DNA of 64,000 nt from Cypionkella psychrotolerans (GTDB lineage Bacteria > Pseudomonadota > Alphaproteobacteria > Rhodobacterales > Rhodobacteraceae), in assembly GCF_001294535.1 (NCBI RefSeq), contig NZ_LGIC01000031.1, forward strand, positions 181,438 through 245,437, written 5' to 3'. Below the pieces are notes generated by a model. That model did no database searches, was not told the DNA's origin, and saw nothing but the letters and a program-made list of their open reading frames with translations. This document shows positions 53,502-63,137 of the stretch, in pieces (position 1 is the stretch's first letter; each line of letters starts with the position of its first letter). The position numbers and the translations under genes are program-made.

Positions 53502-53607
53502 CGTGCGGTTTACATGATTTCAACGGGTTAAGGCGGGCTCGTTAACCTTGTGTAAAGGTTTTCCACACGGCAGTGACGCCGATCAGTCTCCCTATACCCT
53601 GCTGAAA

Positions 53608-53886
53608 TTACATCTTCAGCGCGTCAACAACTTTGCCATCGGGATGGGCTTTGCAGGCGTCAGTCGCGGCGATGGTCATTTCTTCGTCCGTCATGGCGGA
53701 GAATTTCGCATCGTCCTTCAGCGACTCCTTCACGGCGATGCCGACGGTCGTCATATTCTGCGCGTCCATCAGCGAGAAATCGTTGCAAGTGACGGTTGAC
53801 GGATCAACTTTGACGTCGCCCTCGGTTTGGGCAAAAGCAGGAACGGCGATCAGCGCAACGGCTGCAAAAGCATAGGAAAGTTTCAT
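53608..53886 (-). CDS. HdeA/HdeB-like small periplasmic protein
   Basis: A 92-residue secreted protein. The signal peptide MKLSYAFAAVALIAVPAFA precedes a mature part with VTCNDFSLMDAQNMTTVGIAVKESL and a second Cys in ATDACKAHPDGKVVDAL. Two Cys about 44 apart and the TC-x-DF motif match HdeA/HdeB acid-stress chaperones, in which they form a disulfide. AGGAGG precedes the ATG. It is a single gene. A chaperone role in this organism is inferred. Confidence 0.78.
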   Translation of the reverse strand: MKLSYAFAAVALIAVPAFAQTEGDVKVDPSTVTCNDFSLMDAQNMTTVGIAVKESLKDDAKFSAMTDEEMTIAATDACKAHPDGKVVDALKM

Positions 53887-54208
53887 GGTGTGGTCCTCCT
53901 ATAACGCCCGGCATCTTTGCGGGCATTGCAGAGGTAAGCCCGACGCGCAGGCAAACTAGTCTAGCAGGCTGAATTCACGGCCGGGCGCAACGAGTCAAGC
54001 GAAGTTGCGCTGGCGAAAATAAGCTTTTGCGCAGAAACACGCTTGAAGAATTCGTCGGGCGTGACGCAACACTTTTTTGGCTTCAAGTATCGCAACCGAA
54101 TAGCTTCACACGCGTTTATACAGCCATCTGAAAAGCGATTTCTCGTTTTCTGCTATGGGAAGTGTGTTCGCGAAAATTTCTGATTGCCGTTCTAGCTTGA
54201 TCACTATC
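53887..54208. other. 322-bp intergenic region without a recognised gene
   Basis: It lies between the HdeA-like start and the dxs stop. It holds an inverted repeat GCGCAAC (53985-53991) / GTTGCGC (54004-54010) and AT-richer sequence to the right. The HdeA-like promoter must lie at its left end. No tRNA, conserved small ORF or terminator was recognised. Confidence 0.5.
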
Positions 54209-56122
54209 TCACGCCCGCTTCCCCACCACCGCCACGCCCAGAACCTCCAGCACTTTCGCCTCAATCTGCGCGGCATCCATCCCAGCGCTGCGATACATGG
54301 CTTCGGGCGAGGCGTGGTCGATGAAGGTGTCGGGGAGGACCATCGAACGGAATTTCAGGCCGTGGTCGAAGATGGCTTCATCGGCCAGCAGTTGGGCGAC
54401 ATGAGAGCCGAAGCCGCCGATGGCGCCTTCTTCGATGGTGATCAGGGCTTCGTGGGTTCTTGCCAGATTGAGGATCAAGTCGCGGTCCAACGGTTTGGCG
54501 AAGCGGGCGTCGGCGATGGTGGGGGTTAGGCCTTTGGCGGTTAGGGACTCGGCGGCTTTTTGGACTTCGGACAGGCGGGTGCCGAAGGACAGTAGCGCCA
54601 CGCGCGCGCCTTGTTGGATCAGGCGACCTTTGCCGATTTCCAAGGGGATGCCTTTGGCAGGCATCTCGACCCCGGTGCCTTCACCGCGCGGATAGCGGAA
54701 GGCGATGGGGCCGGAGTTGTGGGCGGCGGCGGTGGCGACCATGTGGACGAGTTCGGCTTCATCTGCCGCCGCCATCACCACGAAGCCGGGGAGGTTGGAC
54801 AGGAAGGCCACGTCAAAGCTGCCTGCGTGGGTGGCCCCGTCTGCGCCGACAAGCCCAGCGCGGTCGATGGCAAAGCGGACGGGCAGGCGTTGGATGGCGA
54901 CGTCATGCACCACCTGGTCGTAGCCGCGTTGCAGGAAGGTGGAGTAGATCGTGCAGAATGGCTTCATCCCGCCCGCAGCGAGGCCTGCCGAAAAGGTGAC
55001 AGCGTGTTGTTCGGCGATGCCTACGTCAAACGTGCGTTTGGGGAAGCGGGCGGCGAACAGATCAAGCCCAGTGCCATCTGGCATGGCGGCGGTGATGGCG
55101 ACGATTTTATCATCGGTTTCGGCTTCGCGGATCAGGGATTGCGCGAAAACTTTGGTGTAGCTGGGGGCGTTGGAGGCGGCTTTTTGCTGCACACCGGTGA
55201 GGACATCGAATTTTCCGGTGGCGTGACCTTTGTCGCGGGCAGCTTCTGCCGGGGCGTAGCCTTTGCCTTTTTTGGTCAGCACATGGATCAGCATCGGGCC
55301 GGTGGCGCGGGCTTGGGCGGTTCTTAAGACCGGGAGAAGTTGGTCAAGGTCGTGGCCGTCGATGGGGCCGATGTAGGAGAAGCCGAGTTCTTCGAACAAA
55401 GTGCCGCCCACGGCCATGCCTTTCAGCATTTCCTTGGCGCGGCGGGCACCTTCTTGGAAGGGTTCGGGCAGCAGGGAGACCATGCCTTTGGCGGCGGATT
55501 TCAGGTCTTGGAATGGCTCGCCCGCGTACATGCGGCTGAGGTAGGCGGACAGCGCGCCGACCGGGGGAGCGATGGACATTTCGTTGTCGTTCAAAATGAC
55601 GAACAGGCGTTTTTTCAGGTGGCCTGCGTTGTTCATCGCCTCAAACGCCATGCCTGCGGACATCGAGCCATCGCCGATCACCGCAATAGCGTCGCCGGGA
55701 TCGCCGCCTAGTTCCGCCGCCATGGCGAAACCGAGGGCGGCGGAGATCGAGGTGGAGGAATGGGCTGCGCCGAACGGATCATAGGGAGATTCGCTGCGCT
55801 TGGTGAAACCCGACAGGCCACCTTCGGTACGCAGGGTGCGGATGCGGTCGCGGCGTCCGGTCAGGATCTTATGCGGATAGCATTGGTGGCCGACGTCCCA
55901 GATGATCTTGTCGCGCGGCGCGTGGAAGGTAGCGTGCAAGGCGACGGTGAGTTCCACCACGCCCAAGCCCGCGCCAAGATGGCCGCCGGTGACGGAGACC
56001 GCTGAAATGGTTTCGGCGCGGAGTTCATCGGCGAGTTGTTTGAGCTCGCGATCCGACAGCGATTTCATATCCGAGGGCAGTTTGACCCGATCAAGCAGGG
56101 GGGTGTTGGGTTTGTCAGCCAT
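54209..56122 (-). CDS. dxs: 1-deoxy-D-xylulose-5-phosphate synthase
   Basis: A 637-residue TPP enzyme condensing pyruvate and glyceraldehyde 3-phosphate, the first step of the MEP isoprenoid pathway. [18 protein letters not shown] is near 74-91, the TPP/Mg motif GDG starts at 150 and runs to MNN near 163, and [11 protein letters not shown] (catalytic Glu) is near 370. Full length. It follows ispA by 7 nt and is the last gene of an operon with HDAC-like, xseB and ispA genes, an order often seen in Rhodobacteraceae. Confidence 0.96.
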   Translation of the reverse strand: MADKPNTPLLDRVKLPSDMKSLSDRELKQLADELRAETISAVSVTGGHLGAGLGVVELTVALHATFHAPRDKIIWDVGHQCYPHKILTGRRDRIRTLRTEGGLSGFTKRSESPYDPFGAAHSSTSISAALGFAMAAELGGDPGDAIAVIGDGSMSAGMAFEAMNNAGHLKKRLFVILNDNEMSIAPPVGALSAYLSRMYAGEPFQDLKSAAKGMVSLLPEPFQEGARRAKEMLKGMAVGGTLFEELGFSYIGPIDGHDLDQLLPVLRTAQARATGPMLIHVLTKKGKGYAPAEAARDKGHATGKFDVLTGVQQKAASNAPSYTKVFAQSLIREAETDDKIVAITAAMPDGTGLDLFAARFPKRTFDVGIAEQHAVTFSAGLAAGGMKPFCTIYSTFLQRGYDQVVHDVAIQRLPVRFAIDRAGLVGADGATHAGSFDVAFLSNLPGFVVMAAADEAELVHMVATAAAHNSGPIAFRYPRGEGTGVEMPAKGIPLEIGKGRLIQQGARVALLSFGTRLSEVQKAAESLTAKGLTPTIADARFAKPLDRDLILNLARTHEALITIEEGAIGGFGSHVAQLLADEAIFDHGLKFRSMVLPDTFIDHASPEAMYRSAGMDAAQIEAKVLEVLGVAVVGKRA

Positions 56123-56129
56123 AGGTGCC

Positions 56130-57056
56130 TCAGCTTTCCCGCGCGATGGTGAAACGGGCGCAGTCGATCAGGTTTTGCGCGGATGCGCCGTAGGGGGCAA
56201 TGTGGTCACAGGCCTGCTCTACCAAAGATTTGGCGCGGGCGCGTGCGGCATCAAGCCCCAGCAGCGAGACGAAGGTGGCTTTACCGGCGGCTGCGTCTTT
56301 TTGCAGACGTTTTCCGGCTTTTTCGACGTCTCCGGTGACGTCTAGGATATCGTCGGCGATCTGGAAGGCGAGGCCGAGACAATCGCCGTAACTCTGCATC
56401 GCATGTGTCTCTGCCCCCGCCATGCGTGGGCCCGCCATCGCCGACCAAGTGATCAGCGCGCCGGTTTTTCCGACTTGTAGGGCGATGATCTGATCAAGGT
56501 TCAACGCGGTGGCAGCGGTTTCAGCGGCAATGTCAGCCACCTGACCGCCGACCATGCCACGCGCGCCTGCGGCTGTAGCCAGGGTCGAGGTCAGCAGCCA
56601 GCGTTGCTCATAAGGACAGTCCGTCATGCTGACCAGTTCAAACGCGAGGGCCTGCAACGCATCGCCGGCCAGCACCGCTGTGGCTTCATCCCATTTGCGA
56701 TGCACGGTCGGTTGGCCCCGGCGCAGGTCGTCATCGTCCATGCAGGGCAGGTCATCATGGATCAGGGAATAGGCGTGCAGCGCCTCAATCGCGGCGGCGG
56801 CAGGGCCAGCGGCGCTGCCGTAGATGCCGTGGATGCGGGCAGATTCCAGCACCAGAAACCCGCGCAAACCTTTGCCGCCTTTGGTGGCATAGAGCATGGC
56901 TTCGGGAAGAGGGCCGCTGAGTCCGATGAGCTTATGCATCAGGGTGATTTCGACGTAATCGCGCGCGTTTTGCAGGGCGGCTTGAAACGGCATCGCCTCT
57001 AACGACTCGGTGCGTGTCACTTCAAAATGCTTCAGCGGCGGGGTGTTGGTGGGCAC
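56130..57056 (-). CDS. ispA: Geranyl/farnesyl diphosphate synthase
   Basis: A 308-residue trans-prenyltransferase. The first Asp-rich motif [10 protein letters not shown] is near 98-107 and the second is [12 protein letters not shown] near 233. [16 protein letters not shown] is the substrate-binding Lys/Arg region. It elongates DMAPP with IPP to C10-C15 diphosphates. The start is a GTG at 57056 that overlaps the xseB stop (TAGTG), with GGAGGGG just upstream. A downstream ATG about 21 codons in would give the more usual length, but this ribosome site favours the longer form. Confidence 0.93.
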   Translation of the reverse strand: MPTNTPPLKHFEVTRTESLEAMPFQAALQNARDYVEITLMHKLIGLSGPLPEAMLYATKGGKGLRGFLVLESARIHGIYGSAAGPAAAAIEALHAYSLIHDDLPCMDDDDLRRGQPTVHRKWDEATAVLAGDALQALAFELVSMTDCPYEQRWLLTSTLATAAGARGMVGGQVADIAAETAATALNLDQIIALQVGKTGALITWSAMAGPRMAGAETHAMQSYGDCLGLAFQIADDILDVTGDVEKAGKRLQKDAAAGKATFVSLLGLDAARARAKSLVEQACDHIAPYGASAQNLIDCARFTIARES

Positions 57057-57295
57057 TAAAGCCCCTCCACCGGGGTGGTGCCAACAGCGCGGCCTTCGGC
57101 GGCGCGGATCAGTTCGACCTTTTCTTCGGCCTTCGCCAGTTTGGCGGCACAGTGGGCTTTCAGCTTTGCGCCTGTTTCGTAAAGCGCGATGCTTTGTTCC
57201 AGCGCCACTTCGCCGCGTTCCAACTGGGTGACGACGGATTCGAGGGCGGCCATGGCTTCTTCAAAGGACATATCCGCTACGGGTTTATCAGTCAT
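57056..57295 (-). CDS. xseB: Exodeoxyribonuclease VII small subunit
   Basis: A 79-residue helical protein. SFEEAMAALESVVTQLERGEVALEQSIALYETGAKLKAHCAAKLAKAEEKVE is the XseB signature. It binds the large subunit XseA, which is not in this window, to form the single-strand exonuclease. It overlaps the HDAC-like stop by ATGA and the ispA GTG by one base. Confidence 0.95.
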   Translation of the reverse strand: MTDKPVADMSFEEAMAALESVVTQLERGEVALEQSIALYETGAKLKAHCAAKLAKAEEKVELIRAAEGRAVGTTPVEGL

Positions 57296-58218
57296 CGGCC
57301 GCGCTCCTGCAAAACACCCACATGTGCGCTGACCGAAGCGGTCAGCGCGGGCAGATCATAACCGCCCTCAAGACAGGATACCACCCGGCCCGCGCAATGG
57401 GCATCGGCCAGGTCGCAGAGGCGCTGGGTGAGCCATGCGTAGTCTTCGGTCTGCCAGTCTAGGCCCGCGAGGGGGTCGGCTTGGTGCGCATCAAAGCCTG
57501 CCGAGATCAGGATGAGATCGGGCTTCCAAGCCGCGATGCGGGGGAAGATCAGGCTCTCATAGGCTTCGCGCATCGGACCAGAGCCCGTGTGTTCGCTGAG
57601 CGGGACGTTGAGGATTTGGCCGTGCGCGCCGGTTTCCGAAGCACTGCCGGTGCCGGGATAGAGTGGCATCTGATGGCTGGAGCAGAACAAAGCGCGGGGT
57701 TCGTTCCAGAGCAGATCTTGCGTGCCATTGCCGTGGTGGACGTCGAAATCGACCACCGCGACGCGGGCAAGGTTGTGGTGATTTAAGGCTCTCAGCGCCG
57801 CAATAGAGACGGTTCCGAAGATGCAAAACCCCATCGCGGTTTCAGATTCTGCGTGGTGGCCGGGGGGACGGGCAGCGAGGAAGGCGTTCTGAGCCTCGCC
57901 CGACAAGACGGCATCAACGGCAGCGCAAGCCCCGCCAACCACATGCAACGCAGCGGTGACAGAGCCGGGAGAGAGGAAAGTATCGCCATCAAGTTGCGCC
58001 CATCCCGTGACAGGTGATGCGGCGCGGACCTTGGCGAGATAGCGCGCCGGGTGGGCGCGCAGGATGTCTGTATCCTCGGCCAAAGGCGCATCGCGGTGGA
58101 GCAAGTCGAGGCCGTTCAGACCCGCCTGCACGGCGGCGTAACGCGCGACCTGCTCGGGGTGACCGGGGGGCGTGAGGTGATTTTCGGATTGGGGGGAGTT
58201 GATAAGAAGGGTGGTCAC
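57292..58218 (-). CDS. Histone deacetylase-like amidohydrolase
   Basis: A roughly 308-residue Zn-dependent deacetylase of the HDAC/AcuC/acetylpolyamine amidohydrolase superfamily. RPPGHHAESETAMGFCIF near 115 has the His pair, VVDFDVHHGNGTQ near 152 the Zn Asp/His, and ISAGFDAHQADPLAGL near 245 the second Zn Asp. Physiological substrates may be acetylated amines or lysines. GTG 58218 (MTTLLINSP) is chosen because family members begin in this way and AAAGG precedes it; GTG 58236 is an alternative. Confidence 0.9.
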   Translation of the reverse strand: MTTLLINSPQSENHLTPPGHPEQVARYAAVQAGLNGLDLLHRDAPLAEDTDILRAHPARYLAKVRAASPVTGWAQLDGDTFLSPGSVTAALHVVGGACAAVDAVLSGEAQNAFLAARPPGHHAESETAMGFCIFGTVSIAALRALNHHNLARVAVVDFDVHHGNGTQDLLWNEPRALFCSSHQMPLYPGTGSASETGAHGQILNVPLSEHTGSGPMREAYESLIFPRIAAWKPDLILISAGFDAHQADPLAGLDWQTEDYAWLTQRLCDLADAHCAGRVVSCLEGGYDLPALTASVSAHVGVLQERGR

Positions 58219-58383
58219 AAGATCGGCCTTTTGCACTTTGGCCGGAACACTATTCCACCTGCACCAAAATCGAAACCGCCAATTACCGCCACTTTTCTGG
58301 GCAAAAGCCCAGACTCACACAAGGCGAGTCCGGGTTTACGATCGTGCGGGTCAATGATCATTCAGCGATCACATCCGTTGTGA

Positions 58384-58680
58384 TCAATGATGATGTTCTG
58401 GCAGTTCTTGCAACTGCTCTTTCGTCCACGAGGTGACGCCATGGATGTTGCCATCCTCGTCCCGCATCAGATTAAGCTGATCGACGCTGACCAACACGGG
58501 TTTCGAGCCGATGCCGAGAAATCCACCGACATCCAGCACAACATCGGTGACGGCACCCGCGCCATGCACATGCGAAATCGTGCCGATCTTGCGATCATCC
58601 GCACCGTAGACGGGTGCATCTTCCAAAACCGCAGTGTTGAATTCGGTGCGGTCCAGCGGGGTATGGTTACTGTGGTCCAT
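58384..58680 (-). CDS. PRC-barrel domain protein
   Basis: A 98-residue protein with a PRC-barrel fold at about 20-80 (APVYGADDRKIGTISHV, TDVVLDVGGFLGIGSKPVLVSVDQL). The family includes the photoreaction-centre H-subunit barrel and ribosome-maturation factor RimM. Stand-alone bacterial members are of unknown role. The His-rich N-terminus and C-terminal HHH might bind metal. It is a single gene. Confidence 0.8.
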   Translation of the reverse strand: MDHSNHTPLDRTEFNTAVLEDAPVYGADDRKIGTISHVHGAGAVTDVVLDVGGFLGIGSKPVLVSVDQLNLMRDEDGNIHGVTSWTKEQLQELPEHHH

Positions 58681-59016
58681 CTTGCTTGTCCTCCAGAGTT
58701 ATGGGCAGAGTTACGGGCGTGAAAGGGTGAAAACGCCGTCCACAAACGGGATAGAAGCTCGACTGCCATTGCGTTGGCCAAGGTGGGAGATCGGGAAAAC
58801 CACCCTGTTCTTCATGCCGTTGCGCCCGATTGACATGCGGGCCGCGCTTTCATGACAAAAACCCGCGAGGGCCGCTACGGTTCCATGTGCAGCTTGCGTT
58901 GAATTGGGTCGGCGAGAATGCGCCGAAGACACGGAGGGCACGAGCGGTTTTCCAGCTTTACGGCGCGTGCAACAGAAGTGCTTGGCTTACCAGGGCGTAT
59001 TTCTGCGCGGAGGGCG
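58681..59016. other. 336-bp region without a recognised gene
   Basis: It lies between the PRC-barrel gene start and the thioesterase gene 3' end. Short open frames exist on both strands (the longest is about 100 codons on the plus strand, 58830-59141), but they lack ribosome sites, overlap the thioesterase antisense and show no family resemblance. The PRC-barrel promoter should lie at its left end. Confidence 0.5.
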
Positions 59017-59427
59017 TCAGAACTTCGGATCGCGCAGCACGATCTGAGTTTGCGTCACCATCGCGGCCATTTTGCCATCGCTGCGCGTCAGCGTGGTTTG
59101 CCACACCATGGTCTGGCGCCCGCCATGCAATAAAATACTGACACCGCGCAGCATGTCACCCGCCGGAATGGCGCGGAAAAAGTTGGTTTTGCTTTCCACC
59201 GTGGCGGTGCTTTCGGTCGGCCCGATGTTCAGAAACGCCCCAAGCCCGCCGAGATGATCGGCCATACCCATCACCGCCCCACCATGCAGCGTGCCGTTGC
59301 GGTTGATCAGCTGCGGCGAGGCCAGCATTTCAGCCTCAATCCGGTCAGGCTGGGCGGACAGGATGCGCAAACCAAGATGATCGGCAAACGGCGGCTGGAC
59401 GCCCAGCAGGGGATGGTCGGGGGTCAT
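59017..59427 (-). CDS. PaaI-type hotdog-fold thioesterase
   Basis: A 136-residue hotdog-fold protein. NRNGTLHGGAVMGMADHLGGLGAFL near 42-66 is the PaaI/YbgC-like active-site helix with a likely catalytic Asp, and TVESKTNFFRAIPAGD follows. It probably hydrolyses an acyl-CoA. ATG 59427 is preferred, with GGAG 6 nt upstream; the open frame to 59490 would overlap the next gene. It is 59 nt downstream of a small secreted protein gene and probably co-transcribed. Confidence 0.85.
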   Translation of the reverse strand: MTPDHPLLGVQPPFADHLGLRILSAQPDRIEAEMLASPQLINRNGTLHGGAVMGMADHLGGLGAFLNIGPTESTATVESKTNFFRAIPAGDMLRGVSILLHGGRQTMVWQTTLTRSDGKMAAMVTQTQIVLRDPKF

Positions 59428-59486
59428 GGTCGCTCCGTCTGGTGGCGCGGGACGGCGATGCCCCCGCGCCAAAGCTGATTTCGGGA

Positions 59487-59984
59487 TCAACCCTTGTCTT
59501 GCTCGTCTTGGCAGGCGATGGTTTCGGTGATCGCCTCATCACTGCCCGAAAGGTTGATCGACATCACATCGGCACCTTCGCTTTGCAGCGTCATGGTGTT
59601 TTTCGCGGCCAAGTCAGTTAGGAAATCGACGCTGTCGAAGGTGACCATGACGCCGGGCAGATCATCCAGATGCAGACCCTTGGCGCTGCCGTCATATTTT
59701 TGATCATCCAGCATGAAGCTGATCGGATAATCGGTGCCATCGGTGATTTCGCCCCAAGCGGTGTTGGCGGCGATCACATAGCCATTGCCTGCGGTACGGT
59801 CAAACCCGATGCGGACGTGGCTGCCGTCTTCAAAATCCGACGACAACAGGCAGCCGTTGCCCAAGGTTGGGTCAACCTCCACAGCCCAACCGCCGGCCTC
59901 GGAATAGGGCACGAGGTCTTGCGCAAAGGCGGTGGTGGACAGCAAAGCAAAGCCGCAGGCGGCGGCGTATTTCAGCAGGGTCAT
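59487..59984 (-). CDS. Periplasmic protein of unknown function
   Basis: A 165-residue secreted protein that I do not recognise as any named family. A signal peptide (MTLLKYAAACGFALLSTTAFA) ends near residue 21. The mature part is acidic and probably all-beta, with a lone Cys in GNGCLLSSDFEDGSHVRIGFD and a second near the C-terminus (ETIACQDEQDKG). ATG 59984 follows GGGAGAG. Its position between a response regulator and a thioesterase gives no clear function. Confidence 0.7.
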   Translation of the reverse strand: MTLLKYAAACGFALLSTTAFAQDLVPYSEAGGWAVEVDPTLGNGCLLSSDFEDGSHVRIGFDRTAGNGYVIAANTAWGEITDGTDYPISFMLDDQKYDGSAKGLHLDDLPGVMVTFDSVDFLTDLAAKNTMTLQSEGADVMSINLSGSDEAITETIACQDEQDKG

Positions 59985-60052
59985 GGTCTCTCCCAAAGAT
60001 TGTTATTTGGCCTAACTGGCAGGAAATTGTGAAGGAACTGTGGCTGGCTGCG

Positions 60053-60754
60053 TCAATCAGTTTGCAGCACGTAGCCCTCACCGCGCACGGTTTGCAGATA
60101 GCGCGGCGATTTCGGATCGTCTTCGATCTTGCGGCGCAGACGGGTGATTTGCACATCAACCGCGCGTTCTTGGCCCGCGCTGTCTTCGCGCGGCATGTCG
60201 CCCACCAGTTTATCGCGCGACATCGCTGTGCCGGGTTGCGCCGAGAAGATCCGCATCAAGGTGGCCTCGGTCGAGGTCAGGCGGATCAGCTCTTGGCCGC
60301 GCCAGAGCTCACCCCGATCCATGTCATAGCGGACCGGGCCCATGTGCAGGACTTTTGGCGCGGGGCTGGCAGTTTTGGCGGCAGGCACACGGCGCAGGAT
60401 GGCGTTGATGCGCAGCAGCAGTTCCTTCGGCTCAAACGGTTTGATCAGGTAATCGTCAGCACCGGCCTCAAAGCCTTCGATGCGGTTGTTGGTCTCGCCT
60501 TTGGCGGTCAAAAGCAGGATCGGCACGGTGAGAGTGGCGCGTAAGGCGCGGGTCAGGCTGATGCCATCCTCGCCGGGCATCATCACATCCAACACCAGCA
60601 GGTCGAATTCCAGCCCAGCCAGCAGGCGGCGAGCTTGGGCGGCGTCGCGGGCGGTCGAGACGAGGAAGCCGTTGCGGATCAGGAATTTCTGCAACAGGCC
60701 ACGGATGCGTTCGTCGTCGTCCACGACCAGCAGGTGAGCGGGTAATTCGGTCAT
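60053..60754 (-). CDS. petR: OmpR-type response regulator, PetR-like
   Basis: A 233-residue response regulator. Receiver domain: acidic D12-D14, phosphoacceptor D56 (DLLVLDVMMPGEDG) and the conserved Lys in FIKPFEP-like YLIKPFEPKE. The C-terminal winged helix has LTSTEATLMRIF and VDVQITRLRRKIEDDP. With the overlapping MarR gene upstream it matches the petP-petR pair described in Rhodobacter capsulatus. The sensor kinase is not adjacent. Overlap ATGA with petP. Confidence 0.88.
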   Translation of the reverse strand: MTELPAHLLVVDDDERIRGLLQKFLIRNGFLVSTARDAAQARRLLAGLEFDLLVLDVMMPGEDGISLTRALRATLTVPILLLTAKGETNNRIEGFEAGADDYLIKPFEPKELLLRINAILRRVPAAKTASPAPKVLHMGPVRYDMDRGELWRGQELIRLTSTEATLMRIFSAQPGTAMSRDKLVGDMPREDSAGQERAVDVQITRLRRKIEDDPKSPRYLQTVRGEGYVLQTD

Positions 60755-61251
60755 GTGCTGCCCTCTTTCAGGCCTTGATACTGGCGGCGTTGCTCGGCGT
60801 CCATCATTGCCTCAAGCACGGTGCGAAAGCCCTGCACGGCGCTTGGCCCCGCCGCACGATAGGCGGCGCGCATCCTTGCACGTTGGGCGTCGGACAGGGC
60901 ACGTTCCAGCGCATGGCCTTTGTCGGTGAGGTAAAGGTGACGCTCGCGTTTGTCTTGCTTGCCAACGCGCGCTTCGACAAGGCCATCGTCAAATAAGGTG
61001 CGCAGCACGCGGTTCAACGATTGCTTGGTCACACCCAGGATGGTCAGCAGGTTGCCAACCGTCGTGCCGGGAGAGCGGTTGATGAAATGCACGGCGCGGT
61101 GATGGGCGCGGCCATAGTCCATGTCTTCCAGAATACGATCCGGGTCAGCCGTGAAGCCGCGATAGGCGAAAAACATCGCCTCGATGCCCTTGCGCAGGTT
61201 CTCGTCGGTCAGGAACAGCAGGCTTTCGCCGCCGGTGCTTTGTTCGGCCAT
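60751..61251 (-). CDS. petP: MarR-family regulator, PetP-like
   Basis: A 166-residue MarR protein. The winged helix is in TTVGNLLTILGVTKQSLNRVLRTLFDDGLVEARVGKQDKRERHLYLTDKG (about 69-118). It resembles PetP, encoded with petR in Rhodobacter. ATG 61251 has GGAGG 7 nt upstream; an earlier in-frame ATG at 61293 is less likely. It is divergent from ilvE. Confidence 0.87.
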   Translation of the reverse strand: MAEQSTGGESLLFLTDENLRKGIEAMFFAYRGFTADPDRILEDMDYGRAHHRAVHFINRSPGTTVGNLLTILGVTKQSLNRVLRTLFDDGLVEARVGKQDKRERHLYLTDKGHALERALSDAQRARMRAAYRAAGPSAVQGFRTVLEAMMDAEQRRQYQGLKEGST

Positions 61252-61388
61252 GGGGTATCCTCCGCGCATAAGATACGTCAGTGTTGTTGACATTCCAAGA
61301 CATAAGGTTTAGCGGATTCGCAATTTCGCGCAATATTATGTCCGCATTGGACCTATACGGCGCAACATTCGCAAATATGGAGGCTGCG

Positions 61389-62255
61389 ATGGCTGGGTAT
61401 GACGATCGGGACGGGTTCATCTGGATGGATGGCAAGCTGGTGGAATGGCGCTCGGCCAATGTGCATATCCTCACCCACGCGCTGCACTATGCCTCGTCGG
61501 TGTTTGAGGGGGAGCGGTGCTATAACGGCAAGATTTTCAAATCGGTGCAGCATTCGGAACGGTTGCGGAATTCGGGCGCTTTGCTGGATATGGAACTGCC
61601 GTTTTCTGTGGCTGAGATTGAGGCGGCCAAGGAGGCCACGCTGAGGGCCAACGGGCTGACCGACGCTTATGTGCGGGCACTGGCTTGGCGCGGGGCGGGC
61701 GAGGATATGGGGGTGGCGTCGAAGCGCAACCCGATCCGGATGGCGGTGGCGGTGTGGTCTTGGGGCAATTACTACGGCGATGCCAAGACTAAGGGGGCGA
61801 AGCTGGACATCGCCAAGTGGAAGCGGCCCTCGCCCGAGACGATCCCGCATGAGGCGAAGGCGGCGGGGCTTTATATGATCTGCACGATGTCGAAACATGC
61901 GGCCGAGGCGAAGGGCTGTTCGGATGCGATGATGTTCGATTATCGCGGTTATGTGGCCGAGGCGACGGGGGCGAATATCTTTTTTGTGAAGGATGGTGAG
62001 GTTCACACGCCGCTGCCGGACGCTTTCCTGAACGGTATCACCCGGCAGACGGTGATCGGGATGCTGCGCGAACAGGGCATCGTCGTGCATGAGCGGCACA
62101 TCCTGCCCGCCGAGTTGGAGGGCTTCCAGCAATGCTGGCTGACCGGGACGGCGGCGGAGGTGACCCCGGTGGGGCAGATCGGGGACTATAGCTTTGAAGT
62201 TGGGGCGCTGACTTTGGGGATCTCGGATCAGTATGAAAAGCTGGTGCGGGCCTGA
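61389..62255 (+). CDS. ilvE: Branched-chain amino acid aminotransferase
   Basis: A 288-residue class IV PLP aminotransferase that makes or degrades Val, Leu and Ile with 2-oxoglutarate. HYASSVFEGERCYNG is near 35, the PLP Lys is in IPHEAKAAGLYM, the Glu is in YVAEATGANIFFV, and the phosphate loop GTAAEVTPVG is near 255. ATG 61389 (MAGYDDRDG) is chosen because GGAGG lies 6 nt upstream and relatives start the same way. Divergent from petP; a clear terminator follows. Confidence 0.95.
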   Translation: MAGYDDRDGFIWMDGKLVEWRSANVHILTHALHYASSVFEGERCYNGKIFKSVQHSERLRNSGALLDMELPFSVAEIEAAKEATLRANGLTDAYVRALAWRGAGEDMGVASKRNPIRMAVAVWSWGNYYGDAKTKGAKLDIAKWKRPSPETIPHEAKAAGLYMICTMSKHAAEAKGCSDAMMFDYRGYVAEATGANIFFVKDGEVHTPLPDAFLNGITRQTVIGMLREQGIVVHERHILPAELEGFQQCWLTGTAAEVTPVGQIGDYSFEVGALTLGISDQYEKLVRA

Positions 62256-62288
62256 GGGTTTAGGGTTCTGATTTTGGAGAGAATGAGG

Positions 62289-62313
62289 AAGGTCCCAACT
62301 CGGGACCTTTTTT
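62289..62313 (+). terminator. Intrinsic terminator of ilvE
   Basis: AAGGTCCC (62289-62296), a 5-nt loop AACTC and GGGACCTT (62302-62309) run into a T tract ending at 62313. The 17-bp stem-loop GGTCCCAACTCGGGACC is the exact reverse complement of the hairpin at 30111. Confidence 0.9.
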
Positions 62314-62504
62314 ATGTGTTTGGAGTCAGTGGGTTAGGGGTGGGGATTTAAGGGTTTGTTAAGGATTGAGAGTATGGAGAAAGTAAAGACTGGTTTGCCC
62401 CGCTCAGTCGGAAAGCGAGCAGGTGGCCGAGGCACCCAAACTGTTGTTCCTTCATAGCTGGAACAGAAGTACAAGATGTCAGACATTGATAGCGAGGGCC
62501 TTTT

Positions 62505-63137
62505 ATGTTTTCACAAATCTGGGCGTGGCTGCTAAGCGCGTTGCTATCTACAGCCTTGATAGGAGCAACTGCATATCTATTGCGCGACACTATTGGTAAA
62601 TTTTTTACCAAGGCTGTTGAGCATCGATTTGAGAAGAAGTTGGAGACATTCAAAGCTGGTATTAGAGACAGTGAACGGGAGTTGGATCAAATCAGATCAT
62701 TCCTAGCTTCGGCGCGCAAGGATCGCGACTCAGCGATTCAATCAAAGCGGCTGGAAGCAGCAGAAGCGCTGCTGCGCACACGGAATATACTTTCCCAGTT
62801 TTCCATGCTCGTGGAATATATGAAGATCATTAACACTGAACAGTTACTTAAAGAAGCGGGCGATCCAAAAATTGCCACGTTCATAGAAGCATTGGTTAAG
62901 CCTTTTAATATTGATGAGAAGATGAAATTACTTGCGCAGATTGACAGGACGATTCCAAGACTCTACCTCAGCGATAAATCGCTGAAGGCCTTTGATGTTT
63001 ATGAAGGCATCATCTTTCGCGCCATCACGATGATGAAGCTATTCAGTATACCCTTAAAAGACAAGGGTAACCTCATCAAGTATGGTAGTCTCAACAGCAC
63101 AATCATTGAGTTGGTTCCTAGGCTCTGGACCTATTAA
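62505..63137 (+). pseudogene. Membrane-anchored coiled-coil protein gene split by an IS element
   Basis: The visible 5' part encodes about 205 native residues: one N-terminal transmembrane helix (WAWLLSALLSTALIGATAYLL, about 6-26), then a long helical, charged region likely to form a coiled coil (KLETFKAGIRDSERELDQIRSFLASARKDRDS). No family recognised. The gene is clearly AT-richer than its neighbours, suggesting transfer. The last residues before the stop (RLWTY) come from the IS end. Deleting the IS (63121-63966) and one TA rejoins codons CCT-AGT-TCA-AAG and the frame stays open to the window edge. Confidence 0.75.

Noticed and set aside
53518..53550. A CtrA-like pair of TTAA motifs after katG
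   Set aside because: The spacing between TTAA halves is 10, not the 7 nt expected, and no gene start lies nearby in a suitable position.
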